Shown here in pieces: positions 12,383 through 20,404 of a stretch of 20,445 nt of DNA (position 1 is its first letter; every line of letters starts with the position of its first letter). The notes beneath the pieces were generated by a model. It did no database searches, was not told the origin of the DNA, and saw nothing but the letters and a program-made list of their open reading frames with translations. The stretch spans positions 1 through 20,445 of the forward strand of contig UQTR01000029.1 in the NCBI GenBank assembly GCA_900544065.1, given 5' to 3'. Both the position numbers and the translations under genes were made by a program. This DNA is from an uncultured Collinsella sp. Its GTDB lineage: Bacteria > Actinomycetota > Coriobacteriia > Coriobacteriales > Coriobacteriaceae.

Positions 12383-13582
12383 ATGGCCGAGATCGTTCTC
12401 AAACATGTTCAGAAGGTGTATCCCAACAACGAGTCAAAAAAGAAAGGCTTCTTTGGCAAAAAGAAGAAGACCGAGGAGAAGAAGCACAACCTCAAGGTTA
12501 CCGAGGACGGTGTGCTCGCTGTAGAGGACTTCAACCTCACCGTTCACGACCAGGAGTTCGTCGTCCTCGTTGGCCCCTCTGGCTGCGGTAAGTCCACGAC
12601 GATGCGCATGGTCGCCGGCCTAGAGGACATTACCTCGGGCGATGTGCTCATCGACGGCAAGCGTGTCAACGACGTGGCGCCCAAGGACCGCGACATCGCC
12701 ATGGTGTTCCAGAGCTACGCTCTGTACCCCAATATGACGGTGTACGAGAACATGGCATTTACGCTCGAGCTCAAGAAGGTTCCCAAGGACGAGATCGACC
12801 GCAAGGTTCGCTCTGCTGCCGAGATTCTGGGCATTACCGAGTACCTCGACCGTAAGCCCAAGGCGCTCTCCGGCGGCCAGCGCCAGCGTGTCGCTATCGG
12901 CCGCGCCATCGTGCGTGACCCCAAGGTCTTCCTGATGGACGAGCCGCTGTCCAACCTGGACGCCAAGCTTCGTAACCAGATGCGTGCCGAGCTCATTAAG
13001 CTGCGCCACGAGATCAAGGGCACGTTCATTTATGTTACTCACGACCAGACCGAGGCTATGACCCTCGGTGACCGTATCGTGGTCATGAAGGACGGCGTTG
13101 TCCAGCAGATCGCCACGCCGCAGGAGGTCTTCAACCATCCCGCGAACATCTTCGTCGCCGGCTTCATCGGCGTGCCGCAGATGAACTTCTTCGATGCCCA
13201 GCTGGTGCGCTCGGGCAACGGCTTTACCGTCAAGACCGAGGATATGAACGTGGCGCTCGCCCCCGAGACTTGCGCTCAGCTTGCCCTCAACTGGGACGGC
13301 GGCGACGTGAAGGAGATTACGGCCGGCGTGCGTCCCGAGCAGATCCTGCTTGCCGACAAGGGCGAGGAGGGCGCGCTCCAGGGTACCGTCGAGGTGACCG
13401 AGCTCATGGGCTCGACCGAGCATGTCCACGTGACCGCTCCCGACGGCCAGTTTGTCCTGATTATCCCCGTCGTCGACCTCGAGGCCAAGGGCGCGCTCAA
13501 GGCTGGCGACACCATCTGGTTCAAGTTCGAGAAGAACGCGACCCACCTCTTCGATAAGGTCTCTGGCAAGAACCTTATCTAG
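12383..13582 (+). CDS. Sugar ABC transporter ATPase, MsmX/UgpC/MalK type
   Basis: The product has 399 aa and drives the importer. Walker A is GPSGCGKST (K70), the Q-loop region is MVFQSYALYPNMTVYENMAF, the signature is LSGGQRQRVAIGRA, Walker B ends FLMDEP (E187) and the H-loop is THDQTEAM. The C-terminal 150 residues form the OB/TOBE regulatory domain (GVRPEQILL; VTELMGSTEHV). The Walker lysine is near 42 in typical MalK proteins, so about 28 extra residues precede it. They form a lysine-rich insert (KKKGFFGKKKKTEEKKHNLK) between the first strand and the ADGV-equivalent segment. MsmX-like ATPases often serve several importers. GAAAGG precedes the ATG, and a terminator closes the operon. Confidence 0.96.
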   Translation: MAEIVLKHVQKVYPNNESKKKGFFGKKKKTEEKKHNLKVTEDGVLAVEDFNLTVHDQEFVVLVGPSGCGKSTTMRMVAGLEDITSGDVLIDGKRVNDVAPKDRDIAMVFQSYALYPNMTVYENMAFTLELKKVPKDEIDRKVRSAAEILGITEYLDRKPKALSGGQRQRVAIGRAIVRDPKVFLMDEPLSNLDAKLRNQMRAELIKLRHEIKGTFIYVTHDQTEAMTLGDRIVVMKDGVVQQIATPQEVFNHPANIFVAGFIGVPQMNFFDAQLVRSGNGFTVKTEDMNVALAPETCAQLALNWDGGDVKEITAGVRPEQILLADKGEEGALQGTVEVTELMGSTEHVHVTAPDGQFVLIIPVVDLEAKGALKAGDTIWFKFEKNATHLFDKVSGKNLI

Positions 13583-13650
13583 GCCCGGTGCATCCAGGCC
13601 CTTCCTTTGGGCGACTGCGGTATTGCCATCCTTTTGCCGCGGTCACATAT

Positions 13651-13694
13651 AAGGCTCCCCTCCCGTCCACTGGGCGAGAGGGGAGCCTTTCTTT
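13651..13694 (+). terminator. Terminator of the ABC importer operon
   Basis: AAGGCTCCCCTC (13651-13662) pairs exactly with GAGGGGAGCCTT (13678-13689), followed by TCTTT. It lies 69 bp after the ATPase stop. Confidence 0.93.
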
Positions 13695-13722
13695 GTGTTG
13701 GGGCTGTCTGACCGGTCGTTTG

Positions 13723-13777
13723 TCTCGATCTGTAACGGGTGAGGCTGATTTCGGACGTTAGATGTTACAGATCGAGA
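13723..13777. repeat. Orphan inverted repeat between convergent operons
   Basis: TCTCGATCTGTAAC (13723-13736) recurs exactly inverted at 13764-13777, around a 27-nt loop. It sits between the two facing terminators and is AT-richer than its flanks. It has no T-tract and no ORF. It could be a dispersed extragenic palindrome. Confidence 0.75.
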
Positions 13778-13815
13778 TTGTTTGGCCGAGTTGGGTCGCA
13801 GAGTAACGTGCGGGC

Positions 13816-13850
13816 ACAAAAAACGGAGCCGTGTTGCCACGACTCCGTTT
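13816..13850 (-). terminator. Terminator of glgP
   Basis: Read on the minus strand, AAACGGAG and CGTG pair with CACG and CTCCGTTT around GCAA, with one mismatch. A run of six T residues ends the structure. It lies 28 bp past the phosphorylase stop. Confidence 0.92.
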
Positions 13851-13878
13851 CTCAAGAGGATGGGTAAGGGAAGCGAAA

Positions 13879-16146
13879 TTAGCTCAGGTGCCAAATCTCG
13901 TCGTTGTACTGGGAGATCGTGCGGTCAGACGAGAAGGTGCCGGCGTTGGCGATATTGATGAGCGTCTTGCGCATCCAGGCGTCCTGGTCCTCGTAGTCGG
14001 CCAACACGCGCTCCTTGGTCTGGATGTACTCCTCGATGTCGAGCAGGGCCATAAACCAGTCCTTGCCCTTAATGTCATCGTGCAGGCGCTGCAGGCGCTC
14101 GACGTTGCCGGTCGCCATAAAGGCCGGGTTGGTGATGAAGTCCACCAGCAGTTTAATGCCGGGCTTGCGGTAGAGCACACCGGCGTCATAGGTGCCGTCG
14201 GCATAGAGCTGCTCGACCTGTTTGGACGAGGCACCAAAGGTATAGATATTCTCGTCGCCCACGAGCTCGGCAATCTCCACGTTGGCGCCGTCGAGCGTGC
14301 ACAGGGTTAGGGCGCCGTTGAGCATGAACTTCATGTTGGAGGTGCCGCTCGCCTCCTTGGAGGCCAGGCTGATCTGCTCGGAGATATCAGCGGCGGGGAT
14401 CACGCGCTCGGCGGCGGTGACGTTGTAGTTTTCGATCATGACGACCTGCAGGTAGGGAGCCACGTCGGGGTCGTTTGCAATCCACTGCGACAGCGTCAAG
14501 ATCAGATGGATGATGTCCTGCGCGATAGTGTAGGCAGGCGCCGCCTTGCCGCCAAAGATGATGGTGACAGGGTGCTTAGGTCTGTTGCCGTTCTTGATAT
14601 CGAGGTACTTCCAGATGATGTAGAGCGCGAGCATCTGCTGACGCTTGTACTCGTGGATGCGCTTGACCTGGACGTCGATGATGGCGTTGGAGGGAATGGT
14701 CACGCCCTGCTCGAGCGCCATGAACTGGCGCATGATGGCCTTGGCTTCGACCTTGGTGGCGGCCAGGCGCTCAAGAACGTCCTTGTCGTCGGCGAACTTG
14801 GCGAGTTTGCTCAGATCGCCGGTGCTGCGCCAGTCGGTGCCGATCACATCGTCGAGCAGGCTGGCGAGCGCGGGGTTGGCCCCATGAATCCAGCGGCGGA
14901 AGGTGATGCCGTTGGTCTTGTTGGAGAACTTCTCGGGATAGATCTCGTAGAACGGATGAAGCTCGGTGTCCTCCAGGATCTTGGTGTGGAGGGCGGCTAC
15001 GCCGTTGATGGAGAAGCCAAAGTGGATGTCCATGTGGGCCATGTGGACGGTGTCGTGCTCGTCGATGATGGCGACGCGCGGGTCATCGTGCTTGGCCTTC
15101 GCGATCTCATCGAGCTTGACGATAATGTCGGCGATGGCAGGGGAGACCTTCTGCAGGCTGGTGAGCGGCCACTTCTCGAGCGCCTCGGCAAGAATCGTGT
15201 GGTTAGTGTAGGCGACCATGGAGCGTACGATGGTAACGGCCTCGTCAAACTCGATGTCGTGCTCGGTGGTGAGCAGGCGAATGAGCTCGGGGATGACCAT
15301 GGTGGGGTGCGTGTCGTTGATCTGGACAACGGCGTAGTCGGCCAGATCGTGCAGGTTGCTGCCGCGCTCGATGGCCTCGTCGATCAGGAGCTGGGCGGCG
15401 TTGCTTACCATGAAGTATTCCTGGTAGATGCGAAGTAGGCGGCCCTGCTCGTCGGAATCGTCGGGGTAGAGGAACAAGGTGAGGTTCTTGGCGATCTCGG
15501 TCTTGTCGAAGTCGATGGAGCTGCCGGGGACCAGGCCGTCGTCGACGCTCGCCAGGTCGAACAGGCGCAGGCGGTTCTTGGTGGGCTGGCCGTAACCGGG
15601 CACATCGATGTTGACGAGCTTGGAGGTGACGGCAAAATCGCCGAACTCGACGGTGTAGGAGCGGTCATCGTCGACTAGGATGTTCTGCTCGCCGAGCCAC
15701 TCATCGGAGACGGCCTTTTGCTGGTTGTCGACAAAGCGCTGACGGAACAGACCGTAGTGATAGTTGAGGCCCACGCCATCGCCGGTCAAGCCCAGCGTGG
15801 CGATGGAATCCAGGAAGCACGCGGCCAGGCGACCCAGGCCACCGTTGCCGAGCGACGGCTCGACCTCGAATTCCTCGATCTTGTTGAGGTCGTGGCCTGC
15901 GGCGGTGAGCTGGTCCTTAACCTCGTCGTAGATGCCGAGGTCGATCATGTTGTTGATGAGCAGCTTGCCGATCAAAAATTCGGCGGAAATGTAATAGAGC
16001 TTTTTCTTGCCGTTGTTGAGCGGGCAGGCAGCGGAGCGCTCCTGCACGAGTTTGACCAGCAGCTTGTAAATGCGACGGTCGTCGAGCTGCTCGAGCGAGG
16101 TGCCAAAAGACTGCTCGGCGAGTTCCATGAGGTTAATTTGGGGCAT
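13879..16146 (-). CDS. glgP: Glycogen/maltodextrin phosphorylase (GT35)
   Basis: The enzyme releases glucose-1-phosphate from the non-reducing ends of alpha-1,4-glucans using phosphate and PLP. I start at the ATG 16146 (755 aa): AGGAG sits five bases before it, and the longer frame from 16173 would place that Shine-Dalgarno inside the coding region. Conserved blocks are VEPSLGNGGLGRLAACFLDS, NDTHPTMVIPEL, KTNGITFRRW, VKRIHEYKRQ and the PLP lysine block EASGTSNMKFMLNGA (K606). It is shorter than animal enzymes and has no N-terminal regulatory extension, so it is probably unregulated by phosphorylation. It lies downstream of malQ on the same strand, with a hairpin between. The two enzymes work in sequence on dextrins imported by the neighbouring ABC system. 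Confidence 0.97.
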   Translation of the reverse strand: MPQINLMELAEQSFGTSLEQLDDRRIYKLLVKLVQERSAACPLNNGKKKLYYISAEFLIGKLLINNMIDLGIYDEVKDQLTAAGHDLNKIEEFEVEPSLGNGGLGRLAACFLDSIATLGLTGDGVGLNYHYGLFRQRFVDNQQKAVSDEWLGEQNILVDDDRSYTVEFGDFAVTSKLVNIDVPGYGQPTKNRLRLFDLASVDDGLVPGSSIDFDKTEIAKNLTLFLYPDDSDEQGRLLRIYQEYFMVSNAAQLLIDEAIERGSNLHDLADYAVVQINDTHPTMVIPELIRLLTTEHDIEFDEAVTIVRSMVAYTNHTILAEALEKWPLTSLQKVSPAIADIIVKLDEIAKAKHDDPRVAIIDEHDTVHMAHMDIHFGFSINGVAALHTKILEDTELHPFYEIYPEKFSNKTNGITFRRWIHGANPALASLLDDVIGTDWRSTGDLSKLAKFADDKDVLERLAATKVEAKAIMRQFMALEQGVTIPSNAIIDVQVKRIHEYKRQQMLALYIIWKYLDIKNGNRPKHPVTIIFGGKAAPAYTIAQDIIHLILTLSQWIANDPDVAPYLQVVMIENYNVTAAERVIPAADISEQISLASKEASGTSNMKFMLNGALTLCTLDGANVEIAELVGDENIYTFGASSKQVEQLYADGTYDAGVLYRKPGIKLLVDFITNPAFMATGNVERLQRLHDDIKGKDWFMALLDIEEYIQTKERVLADYEDQDAWMRKTLINIANAGTFSSDRTISQYNDEIWHLS

Positions 16147-16191
16147 GTTTTCTCCTGTGATGGGTTGTTTCATGTCTGCAATTCATAAGAA

Positions 16192-16226
16192 GCCCGCGCG
16201 AGGGGATTGGGGTGGCCTCGCGCGGG
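16192..16226 (-). terminator. Hairpin/terminator between malQ and glgP
   Basis: CCCGCGCGAGG (16193-16203) pairs exactly with CCTCGCGCGGG (16216-16226). On the minus strand it lies 48 bp past the malQ stop and is followed by CTTCTTAT, a weak U-tract. Partial termination with read-through into glgP is plausible. I see no clear separate glgP promoter. Confidence 0.65.
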
Positions 16227-16274
16227 AAAAGCAAGCGCGTCCGCACGGTGGGGAGGGGTCGGGCGCGGTAGCTC

Positions 16275-17780
16275 CTATTGAGGAAGCTCGATTTCGGCTT
16301 CCGACGGGATGCGGAAGTAGGTCTCGGTCCAGTCGGTGAGTTTGTGCTCGAGCTCGCGGGTGATGGCGCCGTCGAGCATGCGCCAGGTCCAGTTGCCGCC
16401 CAGCGTGGCAGGGGTGTTGATGCGCGCCTCGTTGCCCAAGTTGAGCAGGTCCTGCATGGTGTAGATGCACGTGTCGCTCACGCTGGCGGCGATGGTGCGA
16501 TTGAGTGCATCTGCCATGGGTTCGCCGGCCTGCTGATGGGTGTACAGGGCTGCCTGCTCACGCTGACGCGGGGTGGCCGTTCCCTCAAACCAACCGCGCG
16601 CCGTCTCGTTGTCGTGGGTGCCCACATAGGCGACGGTGTTGGCGATGTAGTTATGCGGCAGGTAGTACGAGTTGGTGCCCTCAAAGGCAAACTGCAGGAT
16701 CTTCATGCCGGGGAAGCCCGAGTTGTCGCGCATGTCGATGACGCCGGGGGTGAGGAAGCCCAGGTCCTCCGCGATGATGGGCAGCGTGCCGAGCTTTTCC
16801 TCGAGCGTCTTGAAGAACTTGAGGCCGGGGCCCTGCGTCCACGAACCGTAGGACGAATCAGGCGAGGAGAACGGCACCTCCCAATAGGCCTCGAAGCCGC
16901 GGAAGTGATCCAGGCGGATGACGTCGTACATGTCGAGGGCGGCGCGAATGCGGCCCTCCCACCAGGAGAAGCCGTCGGATTCCATGGCGTCCCAGTCGTA
17001 GATGGGGTTGCCCCAGTACTGGCCGGTGGCCGAGAACTGGTCGGGCGGCGTGCCGGCGACGCTCACGGGATTGCCGGCGGCGTCGATCTTAAAGAGCTCA
17101 GGTGTCGCCCACATCTCGACGGAGTCACGCGAGACATAGATGGGCAGGTCGCCGATGATGAGAATGTCGCGCTCGTTGGCATAGGCCTTGAGGCGGCTCC
17201 ATTGGCGATCGAAGAAGTACTGTGTCATCTGGTGGTAGAGCATACGCGCCGGATGGTCGGCGCAGACCTTGGCGGAAGCTTCGCCACGGGTGCGGAGTTC
17301 CGCGGGCCACTCCCAAAACGCCTTGAGACCGCACTCCTCTTTGACGGTCATGAACTCACAGTAGGGGATGAGCCAGTCCTCGTTGGCCTGGATAAAGTCA
17401 TCGAAATCGGTCGGCTTGTCGGCAGCAAAGCGCTCGGCGGCGCGGTCGAGAATCTGACGGCGGCCGCCAAAGATGGCACCGTAGTCGACGTTACTGGGGT
17501 CAGAACCCAGGTACACGCCATCGATATCGCGCTGCTCCAGATACCCTGCCTCGATAAGCTCGGCAAAGTCGATAAAGTTGGGGTTGCCTGCGCGGGCCGA
17601 GAACGACTGATAGGGCGAATCGCCATAGCTGGTCGTCGTAAGGGGCAGAATCTGCCAGTAATGTTGTTTGCATGAGGCGAGAAAATCGACGAAGTCGTAG
17701 GCATTCCAACCAAAGCCGCCGATTCCGTATGGTCCGGGCAGAGATGAGACGGGCATGAGGACGCCGCTTGCACGCTCCAT
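16275..17780 (-). CDS. malQ: 4-alpha-glucanotransferase (amylomaltase, GH77)
   Basis: The enzyme transfers glucan segments between malto-oligosaccharides, freeing glucose and building chains long enough for the phosphorylase. From the ATG at 17780 it has 501 aa, the normal length of the bacterial short form. Catalytic residues are all visible: nucleophile D291 in RLDHFRGFEAYW, acid/base E338 in IIAEDLG, and D390 in GTHDNET. The opening ERASGVLMPVSSLPGPYGIGGFG is typical. GTG at 17792 or TTG at 17795 lie nearer to the AAGAAGG Shine-Dalgarno, which overlaps the TTG, so the true start may be four or five codons upstream. A promoter with a TTGTTTAAACA operator precedes it, linking it to the PTS and ABC genes. 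Confidence 0.96.
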   Translation of the reverse strand: MERASGVLMPVSSLPGPYGIGGFGWNAYDFVDFLASCKQHYWQILPLTTTSYGDSPYQSFSARAGNPNFIDFAELIEAGYLEQRDIDGVYLGSDPSNVDYGAIFGGRRQILDRAAERFAADKPTDFDDFIQANEDWLIPYCEFMTVKEECGLKAFWEWPAELRTRGEASAKVCADHPARMLYHQMTQYFFDRQWSRLKAYANERDILIIGDLPIYVSRDSVEMWATPELFKIDAAGNPVSVAGTPPDQFSATGQYWGNPIYDWDAMESDGFSWWEGRIRAALDMYDVIRLDHFRGFEAYWEVPFSSPDSSYGSWTQGPGLKFFKTLEEKLGTLPIIAEDLGFLTPGVIDMRDNSGFPGMKILQFAFEGTNSYYLPHNYIANTVAYVGTHDNETARGWFEGTATPRQREQAALYTHQQAGEPMADALNRTIAASVSDTCIYTMQDLLNLGNEARINTPATLGGNWTWRMLDGAITRELEHKLTDWTETYFRIPSEAEIELPQ

Positions 17781-17865
17781 GAATGCGCTCACCAACCTTC
17801 TTGTTGTGGGGTCGGCCTGCCGATGGGTGTGCAGTCCGCCTCCGATGTTCTGATTCGATACGCCT

Positions 17866-17894
17866 ATTGTAGAACATGTTGTTTAAACATGTAC
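17866..17894 (-). promoter_or_regulatory. malQ promoter with operator site 5
   Basis: On the minus strand a -10 box TACAAT lies at 17866-17871, with a weak -35 GTACAT (17889-17894) at 17-bp spacing. The spacer holds TTGTTTAAACAT (17879-17890 on the plus strand, 11/12 to consensus), inside a larger dyad with ACATGTT and AAACATGT arms. A bound protein would block polymerase. Confidence 0.6.
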
Positions 17895-17944
17895 AGGCAA
17901 GATAAAAAAGTTGGTCGATTTTCGGCGAATGGTTGCATGCCATG

Positions 17945-17978
17945 AAAAAGCCCCGACCTCACAACGTGAGATCGGGGC
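17945..17978 (-). terminator. Terminator of galE
   Basis: On the minus strand GCCCCGATCTCAC pairs with GTGAGGTCGGGGC around GTT (17950-17978, one G-T pair), followed by five T residues. It lies 22 bp past the galE stop. Confidence 0.94.
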
Positions 17979-18000
17979 AAGAGCGGTATGTAGGTTTTTG

Positions 18001-19062
18001 CTACTCGGCGTCGGCGAAGCCGTTGGGGTTGTGGCTCTGCCAGTTCCAGCTATCGCGGCACATGTCCGCGATGTCGTACTGGGCCTTCCAGCCCATCATG
18101 CGCTCGGCCTTGGAAGCATCGCACCAGTTGGCAGCGATGTCGCCGGCGCGGCGCTCGCGGATTACGTAGGGCAACTCCTTGCCACAAGCCTTGGAGAAGG
18201 CGGCGACGACCTCGAGTACCGAGGTGCCGGTGCCGGTGCCCAAGTTAAAGATCTCGACGCCGGTCTTGCCGTTCATCCAGTTAAGGGCGGCAACGTGACC
18301 AGATGCCAGATCGCACACGTGGATGTAATCGCGCACGCCGGTGCCGTCGGGGGTGGGGTAGTCGTTGCCAAAGACCTGAACGGCCTCGAGCTTGCCCACG
18401 GCGACCTGGGCGACATAGGGCACCAGGTTGTTGGGGATGCCCTTGGGGTCCTCGCCGATCAGGCCCGACGGATGAGCGCCAATGGGGTTGAAGTAACGGA
18501 GCAGCACGACGTCCCACTCGGGGTCGGCGGTGTGGACGTCCATAAGGATCTGCTCGATCATCCACTTGGTCCAACCATAGGGGTTGGTCGCGGGCTTCTT
18601 AGGATCCTCCTCGGTGACGGGCGGGTTGTCCGGGTCGCCATAGACGGTCGAGGAGCTCGAGAAGATGATGGACTTGCAGCCATGGTTGCGCATGACGTCG
18701 ATGAGCACCAGGGTGTTCTCGATGTTGTTGTGGTAGTACTCGACGGGCTTGCTCACCGACTCGCCGACGGCCTTAAAGCCGGCAAAGTGGATGACGCGGT
18801 CGATCTGATGGGTATCGAAGATCTTGTTCATCGCGTCGCGGTCGAGCACGTTGGCCTCGTAGAAGGTGAGGTTCTTGGCGGCCTCGTCGCCCACGATGGT
18901 CTTGACGCGGTCGACGGCGACGGAGCTGGAGTTGGAAAGATCATCGACGATGACGACCTGGTAGCCACCTTCGAGCAGCTGAACGACGGTGTGCGAGCCG
19001 ATAAAGCCGGCGCCACCGGTAACGAGGACGCAGGTGTCTTTGGGGTCGAGTGCTTTGGACAT
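18001..19062 (-). CDS. galE: UDP-glucose 4-epimerase
   Basis: A short-chain dehydrogenase-type enzyme that interconverts UDP-glucose and UDP-galactose with bound NAD. It has 353 aa; the ATG has AGGAG five bases upstream. The Rossmann nucleotide motif is VTGGAGFIGSH near residue 15. The catalytic triad region is SSSTVYG plus YGWTK (Y162, K166). NPIGAHPSGLIGEDP and VRDYIHVCDLASGH are typical GalE blocks for substrate contact. It extends about 10 residues more at the N-terminus (MSKALDPKDT) than most. It is a single-gene unit with its own terminator and sits upstream of malQ on the same strand. UDP-N-acetyl sugar epimerase activity cannot be excluded. Confidence 0.97.
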   Translation of the reverse strand: MSKALDPKDTCVLVTGGAGFIGSHTVVQLLEGGYQVVIVDDLSNSSSVAVDRVKTIVGDEAAKNLTFYEANVLDRDAMNKIFDTHQIDRVIHFAGFKAVGESVSKPVEYYHNNIENTLVLIDVMRNHGCKSIIFSSSSTVYGDPDNPPVTEEDPKKPATNPYGWTKWMIEQILMDVHTADPEWDVVLLRYFNPIGAHPSGLIGEDPKGIPNNLVPYVAQVAVGKLEAVQVFGNDYPTPDGTGVRDYIHVCDLASGHVAALNWMNGKTGVEIFNLGTGTGTSVLEVVAAFSKACGKELPYVIRERRAGDIAANWCDASKAERMMGWKAQYDIADMCRDSWNWQSHNPNGFADAE

Positions 19063-19099
19063 GTAGTCTCCTATCGAATCAGGAACACTTCTTCAGGGG

Positions 19100-19128
19100 A
19101 GTATAGCGCAGGCAGGGACGCCCAAATC
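19100..19128 (-). promoter_or_regulatory. Candidate galE promoter
   Basis: On the minus strand a TATACT -10 (19100-19105) lies 37 bp before the ATG. A 17-bp spacer leads to GATTTG (19123-19128), a weak -35. The -10 is convincing; the -35 is not. Confidence 0.4.
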
Positions 19129-19256
19129 GTGCGCTGTGGGAAAAGCAGAGGATTGTGCTAACGTACTCATAGAAGAGCTTGCGTACGCATAACCTGATCT
19201 TTGGCATTTGCTTACGGGCCGCTGACCTTGTAGTTTCCTGCCGTTCGTGGAAATCG

Positions 19257-19284
19257 TTGGGACGCGCCATATGTACGCTAATAT
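19257..19284 (+). promoter_or_regulatory. Candidate promoter of the CHAP hydrolase gene
   Basis: TTGGGA (19257-19262), a 16-bp spacer and TAATAT (19279-19284) form a plausible sigma-A promoter 45 bp before the ATG. The spacer contains CATATGTAC (19268-19276), which recurs inverted as GTACATATG (19323-19331) over the start codon. Confidence 0.45.
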
Positions 19285-19328
19285 GTATGAGTTGAGCGAC
19301 ATATAAATAAACATGTAACGGAGTACAT

Positions 19329-20404
19329 ATGTCACCAAACAGCGATTCCATCCTTTCCCAGGAGCTCTCGCGCCGCACTGCCCTCAAGGCCCTGTTCGGC
19401 GCCGCTTCTGCGGCAGTTCTTTTTGGCCTGCCCGCTCGCGCCCATGCGGCGGAGGCTTCCAAAGAAACTACCGATAAACTGAATGCCGCCCAGGCCCAGC
19501 TCGACGAGGTTCAGGCCCAGCTCGACAGCATCGCAAATGAGTATGCGGCGCTGGCCAACAAGAATGCCCAGACCCTCAACGACATCGAGAATGTCCAGGG
19601 CAAGATTGACGACACGCAGGCCCAGATCGATGAAAAGAAGGCCGAGCTCAAGAAGAAGCGAAACGACCTTTCCGATCGCGTGGCCGCCAGCTACAAGTCC
19701 GGCGGCACGAACATTCTGTCGCTGCTGCTGGCCTCTGGCTCGTTTGAGGAACTCGTCGCCAATGCGCACTACGTTGAGAAGATCAACAAGAGCGACCGCG
19801 ACGCCATCGAGGACATTCAGACCATCCAGGAAGAGCTCGATGCGCAAAAGACCGAGCTTGAGTCGCAGAAAGCTGACTTAGAGAAGCTCAAGGACCAGCA
19901 GACTGCTCAGATGCAGGATATGCAGGCCAAGCAGCAAGAAGTCCAGACTGTGCTGAACGGTCTTTCCGACGACGTCAAGGAGCTCATGGCTCAGCGCGAT
20001 TCCGAGATCCTCGCTGCCGCCCAGGCCGAGGAGGCTGCTAGGAAGGCTGCCGCTGCCGCGGCTGCCGCGAACAAGAACAATTCCTACTCGGGTGGTTCAA
20101 GCTCGGGTGGCGGATCGTATGCGCCCGGAACCCCGCAACAGAATGCCGGCTCGGGCAAACAGCAGGCCGTCGTCAACGCGTGCTACTCCACGCCTTCGCC
20201 GGGTCAGAACTGGTGCGCGGCGTGGGTTACCAATGTCTTCCGTAACGCCGGCGTTGGCTACTTTGGCGGTAACGCGTGCGATATGTTTAACGCATGGTGC
20301 TATAGCTCCGACCGCTCGGCGCTGCAGGTGGGCATGATCGTGGCCGATTCCTCGCACAGCGGCACGGGTGCTCCGGGCCTTATCTACGGTCATGTGGGTA
20401 TCTA
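19329..20404 (+). CDS. Exported coiled-coil/CHAP peptidoglycan hydrolase, 3' truncated by adapter
   Basis: This open frame runs off the window and has no stop; genuine coding ends at about 20404, where adapter begins. GGAG precedes the ATG. The N-terminus has a twin-arginine signal, SRRTALKAL (R15, R16), a hydrophobic stretch and a likely cleavage after ARAHA near residue 40. Residues 45-240 are a long coiled coil of CwlO/PcsB type (KLNAAQAQLDEVQAQLDSI; VAASYKSGGTNILSLLLASG). An Ala-rich then Gly/Ser-rich linker follows. The C-terminal domain from about 283 is CHAP/NlpC-P60-like: catalytic C296 in NWCAAWV and H355 in YGHVGIY, with the last part missing. Proteins with this plan cleave peptidoglycan at division, usually under FtsEX control; ftsEX is not in the window. 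Residues after IY are adapter-encoded (CLLYTSDAAD). Confidence 0.92.

Noticed and set aside
14506..15438. 310-aa plus-strand frame opposite glgP
   Set aside because: Antisense shadow rich in V/G/D/L; the glgP frame carries all family motifs.
16160..16175. TTGTTTCATG upstream of glgP as a sixth operator
   Set aside because: Only the left half matches the TTGTTTAAACAA consensus and there is no promoter next to it.
16278..17675. 465-aa plus-strand frame opposite malQ
   Set aside because: Antisense shadow; malQ has its full catalytic triad in the other strand.
17911..19161. 416-aa plus-strand frame opposite galE
   Set aside because: Antisense shadow crossing the galE terminator; no family resemblance.
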